DNA of 64,000 bases from Hyperoodon ampullatus (Eukaryota; Chordata; Mammalia; Artiodactyla; Ziphiidae), in NCBI GenBank assembly GCA_949752795.1, contig OX457062.1, positions 90,261,777 through 90,325,776 of the forward strand. Reading direction: 5' to 3'. The position numbers and the translations under genes were made by a program. This document shows positions 59,181 through 64,000 of the stretch, piece after piece. Each line of letters begins with the position of its first letter. The first letter of the stretch is position 1. The notes beneath the pieces are model-generated. The model was not told where the DNA came from and ran no database searches. It saw nothing but the letters and a program-made list of their open reading frames with translations.

Positions 59181-59303
59181 ATGGAGGAAGAGGTGGCCTG
59201 GACTCTCCGCCTCACAGACGTGCTGTGCTGTCTCCATGGTAACAGCGAGGAAAGCCGGGAAAGCACCTCTTCCGCCCAACAACCCGCCCTCAGGCTAGAC
59301 TGA
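59181..59303 (+). other. Small open frame, possible first coding exon or uORF (40 aa)
   Basis: An ATG in good context (tctagaATGG) opens a 40-codon frame beginning MEEEVAWTLRLTDVL. It overlaps the X-box, and its stop overlaps the first CCAAT box. A moderate splice donor (CATG|GTAACA) lies inside it at about 59238, so it might be the start of a longer coding region. The overlap with promoter elements argues against it being translated from the 59595 start. I do not recognise the peptide. Confidence 0.25.
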
Positions 59304-59594
59304 CCAATGGTCCCGTGGGTTACCTAGGGACGCTGTGATTGACAACAGGGTGGGGCGAGCGTGGGGAGCCAGGACTGCCTCTATCCAATAGAACATGAGA
59401 CCGGTCCCAAGACCAACAGGCACCGACCAATCGGAGGGCGTAACGGAGGGCGACGTGCCCACCCACCACGCTCCGCGTTGCCTGGAGCCGCGGCGGTTGT
59501 AAGCAAATGAGGGGGAATTTGGGCGTTGAAAGAGCGGCGCTGATTAGCGAATCCGGAATTGCCTGGATAAAAGCCCACTTGTGATTCGCCCTGA

Positions 59595-59639
59595 GTAGAC
59601 CAAATCCCCTGTGGGCTGAAACAGGCCGGACTGAGAGGT
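59595..59639 (+). other. Putative non-coding first exon
   Basis: It begins about 25-30 bp after the TATA-like element and ends at a good donor (GAGAGGT|GTGAGT, or two bases earlier). No start codon lies inside. The next exon was not found. Confidence 0.35.
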
Positions 59640-59650
59640 GTGAGTAGGGG

Positions 59651-60057
59651 ACCCGGGAGATGGGGAGCCTGGTGAGGGGTGGGGTGGGGTGGAGGTGAGA
59701 TGAGTGGGGGTGGCCGCGGAGAGGAGAGAATGGCAGGGCATGGGGCTGAGGAGGCTAGAGGAAGGCGTGGGCGGATGGCGGTGCAGGGACCTCTCAGGCT
59801 ACCCTCACCGCCGATCTGGACCCGAGGCCTGGCGGCCAATAATTGCTGAATTGGGGGCGGAAAAGGCAGGAATGCTTTATTTCTCATGCTCTTAAGAAAG
59901 TGAAATGTCAGTGCCTGATTCGAAATACCTTGTGACCGAAACCTTAGTCTCTCTCCCAACTACTAGCGGGTAGCGGGCGAAAATTCTGAAGATGAGACCT
60001 GTGGGCACTGTTTTCCTGTCGCCAGTTTGAATCTGCGACAGGCCGGGGGAAATTAGA
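59651..60057. other. GC-rich DNA downstream of promoter, presumed first intron
   Basis: No repeats. The 192-codon minus-strand frame across 59381-59959 is proline-rich and typical of stop-poor GC DNA. Confidence 0.4.
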
Positions 60058-60788
60058 CTAATACCTTCTCCCAGTTAAGGGAGGACCGAGTTGGGTTTTG
60101 GGGGAGGGCTCCTTGTGAGAGAGAAAACCTAAAACGTTATCTCCATTCAGGAAGACGTAAGAAGTTTGGAGTGCTTCCTCAGTCATGCCCCATTCTTAAT
60201 TTATAATTTAACCAAAGTCAGTTTGATCACTAGGAGTATAAGAAGGTTAACTCCAAATCTCAAGCTTTTAAACACTTTCCCCAAAATATTAAAGGCCCAG
60301 AACTGGTCCTGAACAGTTGGTCTACACAATGTTATTGTCCATTATTTGCCTCTGCTCTGGCTGAGGCCAGTCTCCACATTATTCCCCAGATATTCAGTGG
60401 CCAATCTTGTCTCACCCTCTTTGTTCAAACTATTTTCTCTCCGTGGATCCCCTTCCATTTCTGTTTCACCTTTCCCATTCCTACCCATATGCCCGGGCCC
60501 AGCATTAGTTCTAGCTGTACCATGAAGACCCACAGTAACTCCAGCCAAAGCAATATTTCCCCCAAATAATACAAGTGAAGAAGTGCTCTGAAGACGACAG
60601 TGCTCCTGCAGATATGTAGTAGTAGTATTATCTTTGGGGGAAATTAACTATAAATTAAGTTTGGCACATTGTCATATCTTTCTTTAGTGTTTCCTAATTG
60701 TTTCATGTGCTGTGGATGTTAACAAACCACAGGCTAATAGCGTGACATCGCATTTCTTTTGTATCCTCAAAGTCCCTACCAGTGCTTA
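60058..60788 (+). repeat. Direct duplication, copy B (~730 bp)
   Basis: Starts after 'ggccgggggaaattag' and ends at 'ctaccagtgctta', where an L1 3' end takes over. It keeps the 18-nt piece missing in copy A. The minus-strand 68-codon frame is also present and differs from copy A at one residue (Pro to Leu). Confidence 0.9.
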
Positions 60789-61110
60789 AATCAGATGGAG
60801 AAAGACAAATATCGTATGATTTCACTCATACGTGGCATAAACAAACAAAAATGAACAAACCAAACCAAACATAAAGAAGACATAGATCCAGAGAAGAGAG
60901 TAGTGATTATCAGAGGGGGAGGCGGGGAGGCTGCAAAATGGGTAAAGGGGATCGAATGTAGGGTGACAGATGGAAACTAAATTTTTTGGTGGTGAGCACA
61001 CAGTAGGGCATATAGAAGTGGAAATATAATGTTGTACACATGAAACATATAATGTTGTAAACCAGTGTTACCTCAATAAAAAATAAATCTTTAAGAAAGA
61101 AAAAAGAAAA
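60789..61110 (+). repeat. L1 3' terminus
   Basis: 'gacaaatatcgtatgatttc', 'gggtgacagatggaaactaa', 'aatataatgttgtacacatg' and 'gttacctcaataaaaaataa'. It abuts copy B directly. Confidence 0.85.
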
Positions 61111-61639
61111 CAGTGGGTCACAGGAGTGAACTGCCCTTCTGGAGGATCCTTCTTCATTTTCCTTTATAGCTGTTCCAAACCTTCAAAGATAATTGGGCGG
61201 GGGGGTAACTTTCACACTTTTCTTCTACTTTAAACACTTCAATAAGGTTTGAATTTTAAAATATTAAGATAATGCCTCTACCTTTATAATGAAATAAAAT
61301 GCAAGTCTGGGAAAAATCAATTGTCACGCTACCAAAATGCCATCGATGTGGCATCATCTGTTAACGCGCTGACAGAAAAGGGGGATCAGTGTATCCCATT
61401 ACACCCTTCCACCCTTTTTCCTGCGTGCTTCTGTGATTTGAAAGCGCGTAGCGACTGTCGTCCGTTAACCACACCACTCGGGCCCCCAGCAGGCAGCCCT
61501 CCAGTGCCGGCTTCTGCACTGGGGTCAGTACCTCCTAATTCCTGCAGATTCTAAGCAGGGCTCATTCTCTTTCCTTCCTCCCTCCCCAGAGACAAACGCT
61601 CTTCTGAAATTGCTTTCCATCATTTATGCCCATGTTTAT
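61111..61639. other. Non-coding DNA, no recognised element
   Basis: Open frame at 61321-61554 has no domain signature. Nothing else is supported. Confidence 0.35.
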
Positions 61640-61937
61640 GTTTATTGTATATGTGTAGCTCATAGACTATATGTATATTACTATTTAGGTATTTTTAAAA
61701 TTTTAAAGATACAAGTAGCATAGTGCTGTGGGCTTCATTTTGCAACTTGCTTTTAGACTCAATATTGTTTTTGAGGTACGTTCATATCAATAAGCCTAGC
61801 TCAAGTTCATTCATTTTAAGTGTTCATTCTGAGTATATAATACCCATTCCCTTATTGATGGACATTTAGATTTTTTCAGATGTTTTGCTATTATGAACAC
61901 CCTTCCACATGTCTTTTTATGCCAGAATTTATCTAGG
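61640..61937 (-). repeat. L1 fragment
   Basis: In antisense: 'ttcattttgcaacttgcttt', 'gttcattcattttaagtgtt', 'cttattgatggacatttag' and 'ttttgctattatgaacaccc', typical of old L1 3' regions. Confidence 0.7.
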
Positions 61938-62057
61938 ACCATGGTTCTTTAAGGGGATGGTAATGCCCCTTTGGTCATTTTGGAATTCGTGAGGGCAACT
62001 CTGGTTATTATTGTGATTTTGGAGACACTACCAGGGTTTACAAAGCAGGTCTTGGGG
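61938..62057 (+). mobile_element. MER5-like DNA transposon, left part
   Basis: 'ccatggttctttaaggggat', 'ttttggagacactaccaggg'. The element continues after the CHR SINE. Confidence 0.5.
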
Positions 62058-62264
62058 GGCTTCCCTGGTGGCGCAGTGGTTGAGAGTCCGCCTGCCGATG
62101 CAGGGGACATGGGTTCGTGCCCCGGTCCGGGAGGATCCCACATGCTGCGGCGTGGCTGGGACCGTGAGCCATGGCCACTGAGCCTGCGCGTCTGGAGCCT
62201 GTGCTCCGCAATGGGAGAGGCCACAACAGTGAGAAGCCCGCGTACCGCAAAAAAAAAAAAACCA
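62058..62264 (+). repeat. CHR-type SINE, short form
   Basis: Standard head and body, (A)12 tail. A duplication (acaaagcaggtcttgggg / acaaagcaggtctgggg) with one deleted T flanks it. Confidence 0.96.
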
Positions 62265-62281
62265 ACAAAGCAGGTCTGGGG

Positions 62282-62375
62282 ACGCTAGAAGTCCTGCAAT
62301 ACACTGGACAGCCCCTCATAGTAAAGAATTGTCCTTCCTCCTGCACAACTTTTGAGGGTCTCACAGGATACTCAT
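62282..62375 (+). mobile_element. MER5-like DNA transposon, right part
   Basis: 'aagtcctgcaatacactgga', 'cagcccctcatagtaaagaa' parallels the MER5A-like copy at 43.7 kb. Confidence 0.6.
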
Positions 62376-62536
62376 TTATAATATGAGCCTAGAACCTAAC
62401 TCCATTTTTTGTATAAACATAATGTATTTTTTTGGCACAGTTTAATATAGTAAAATTTCCAGGAATGCAACTCTAATGTAAATCAAGGGGAAAGTATACT
62501 TATTTGTGGTTTGGAACTTTTTAACAAGAGTTGTTC

Positions 62537-62741
62537 GGGCTTCTCTGGTGGCGCAGTGGTTAAGAGTCCACCTGCCGATGCAGGGGACGCGGGTTCGTGC
62601 CCCAGTCCAGGGAAGATCCCACATGCCGCGGAGCGGCTGGGCCCGTGAGCCATGGCCGCTGAGCCTGCGCGTCCGGAGCCTGTGCTCCACAACGGGAGAG
62701 GCCACAACAGTGAGAGGCCGCGTACCGCAAATTAAAAAAAG
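62537..62741 (+). repeat. CHR-type SINE, short form
   Basis: 'ggcttctctggtggcgcag' head to 'gaggccgcgtaccgcaaatt'. A 10-bp duplication (agagttgttc) flanks it. Confidence 0.95.
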
Positions 62742-62939
62742 AGAGTTGTTCATCACTCTAGAAAACCCGGTACCTGAAGGCAGCCCAGCTCGTGGTATTT
62801 GAGTTGCCATATAACACACCTGCATCAGCCAGCATTTGTAGCTTTTGTGTTCATGGTGATTCTAAGTTTAGGTGCGAGCATCTGAGTGCGTTACTTCCTT
62901 ATGTATTCTAGTGTAGTCAGCCTGAACATTTGTATATTT

Positions 62940-63560
62940 AAACATATGCTGTTTTATTATGAATTACTTTCCATTTAAAATTGGCTTCTGTGTATGATAT
63001 AAAGTAGAGATCTGGTTTTATTCTTTTCTGATTGTATAATCACTTGTCCCAACGCTATCTATGAAATCCTCTACCCACTGACTGTAAAGCCAACTCTGTC
63101 TTGTGCAAAGTTCTCATAAATGCACGGATCTGCTTCTGGGTTCTCCGTTTTATTCCACTGGCTCACGTGTCTTTATGCCACTATCACACTGTTTTAATTA
63201 CCTTGGTTTTATAATGTGTCTTGCGGCAGTTGGTAACACGAAAGGCAAGTTTCCATCCTGTTCTCAAAATTGTTTTCGCTATTCTTGGGCTTTTGCTTTT
63301 CCATATGAATTTAACATCAGTTTTCAAGTTGCACAAAAAATTACTTTGAGATTTTGGTTAGAATTGCATTGAACTGATAGATTAAGGAAAATTGAGATAT
63401 TTCAGTATTAAACCATCCCATCCATTCAGGAACATGGATTATTTCTCTATTCAGCCCTTTTAAAAATATGTATCTTCAAATAAAGTTTTATAATTTTTGC
63501 TATAAAAATCTTCACATCTTTTGTTGGATTTATTCCTACTTATACATATATACTTATTCA
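62940..63560 (-). repeat. L1 ORF2-region fragment
   Basis: Antisense L1 strings in order: 'ttggcttctgtgtatgatat', 'ttctccgttttattccactg', 'cactgttttaattaccttgg', 'gcattgaactgatagattaa'. No usable frame. Confidence 0.75.
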
Positions 63561-63818
63561 TACACACATTTTTTATTGCAAAAGTTTCAAATATATTCAG
63601 AAGTACAGAATATAGTATAGCAAACATTCATGTATTCACCACCCAATTTCAACAGTTAACTCATGAGCAGCCTTGTTTCATATTAGCCCCCATCTTCTCC
63701 TCTCCCCTGAATAATTATTAAGTTCCCAGACATCGTTTCTCTTATCTCTGGTGTGCGTGTGTGTGTGTACCTGTATATCAGAAATAATCTTTTAGCAATA
63801 TAACCACACCACCATCAC
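63561..63818. other. Old repeat-like DNA and short (GT)n run
   Basis: The sequence 'caaacattcatgtattcacc' resembles an ancient repeat. A GT-rich run lies at about 63751-63767. Confidence 0.35.
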
Positions 63819-63862
<44 letters not shown>

Positions 63863-64000
63863 TTTTTGGCTGCGTTGGGTCTTCGTTGCTGCGCGTGGGC
63901 TTTCTCCAGTTGCAGCGAGCGGAGGCTACTTTTCGTTGTGGTCCATGGACTTCTCATTACGGTGGCCTCTCTTGTTGTGGAGCATGAGCTCTAGGCATAC
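63819..64000 (-). repeat. CHR-type SINE, long form, cut by window edge
   Basis: (TTTA)n of about 11 units, then 'ttggctgcgttgggtcttcg' and the long-form middle. The head lies beyond the right edge. Confidence 0.95.

Larger units (their letters stand above)
59100..59650. promoter_or_regulatory. CpG-rich, possibly bidirectional promoter
   Basis: CpG density rises and regulatory motifs cluster. An RFX X-box-like site (gtctccatggtaac, 59230-59243) matches 11 of 12 half-site positions. Three CCAAT boxes lie on the plus strand (59304-59308, 59385-59389, 59427-59431), and a TATA-like gataaaag lies at 59566-59573. Together the CCAAT spacing and TATA-like element predict a plus-strand start near 59595. 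X-box plus CCAAT boxes are common in promoters of ciliary and cell-cycle genes. The gene or genes served are not identified in the window. Confidence 0.6.

Noticed and set aside
59381..59959. 192-codon minus-strand frame over the 59-kb promoter
   Set aside because: Pro-rich and spans CCAAT and TATA-like elements and a splice donor of the opposite strand.
57580..60788. Tandem duplication of a ~2.5-kb unit
   Set aside because: Sequence after copy B is L1 and does not repeat the sequence after copy A, so only the ~730-bp segment is shared.

Overview
This window is a gene-poor stretch of mammalian nuclear DNA, most likely from a cetacean. The strongest evidence is 23 copies of a tRNA-derived SINE. 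Each has a head beginning ggcttccctggtggcgcag, Pol III A-box and B-box like segments, and usually a short or long second module with an A-rich tail. This is the CHR SINE family known from whales, hippos and ruminants, and the abundance of the ~200-bp short form points to whales or dolphins. Ancient mammalian repeats (MIR, L2, L1, MaLR LTRs, MER5-type DNA transposons) make up most of the rest. Nothing is prokaryotic and there is no CRISPR array.

Layout. Positions 1-2600 are repeat-poor non-coding DNA. Positions 2600-6430 form a large CpG island with a CAG/CCG triplet tract and two good minus-strand splice donors. It probably carries the 5' non-coding exons of an unidentified gene that leaves the window to the left. 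Positions 6430-56300 are intergenic or intronic. They hold dense SINE insertions (many with clear target-site duplications), several L1 3' ends including nested ones, two solitary MaLR LTRs in opposite orientation, and four repeat-free AT-rich islands that look like candidate enhancers (about 1.1-1.4, 28.1-28.3, 47.3-47.5 and 53.8-54.1 kb).

Positions 56617-57313 hold the only convincing protein-coding sequence: an intronless, full-length RPL9 retrocopy with an intact 192-codon frame, a poly(A) tail and a 17-bp target-site duplication. To its right, a ~730-bp segment occurs twice in direct orientation (57580-58312 and 60058-60788). The two copies bracket a CpG-rich, CCAAT-rich promoter region (59100-59650) with an RFX X-box-like site and a TATA-like element. 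The last 3.2 kb is L1, MER5-like and SINE sequence, ending inside a CHR SINE at the right edge.

I could not name the genes driven by the two CpG-rich promoters. No undescribed biological system stands out. The most useful leads are the RPL9 retrocopy with its in-frame N-terminal extension, the paired duplication around the 59-kb promoter, the CpG island with triplet tract and antisense splice donors, and a poly(T) tract flanked by direct repeats.
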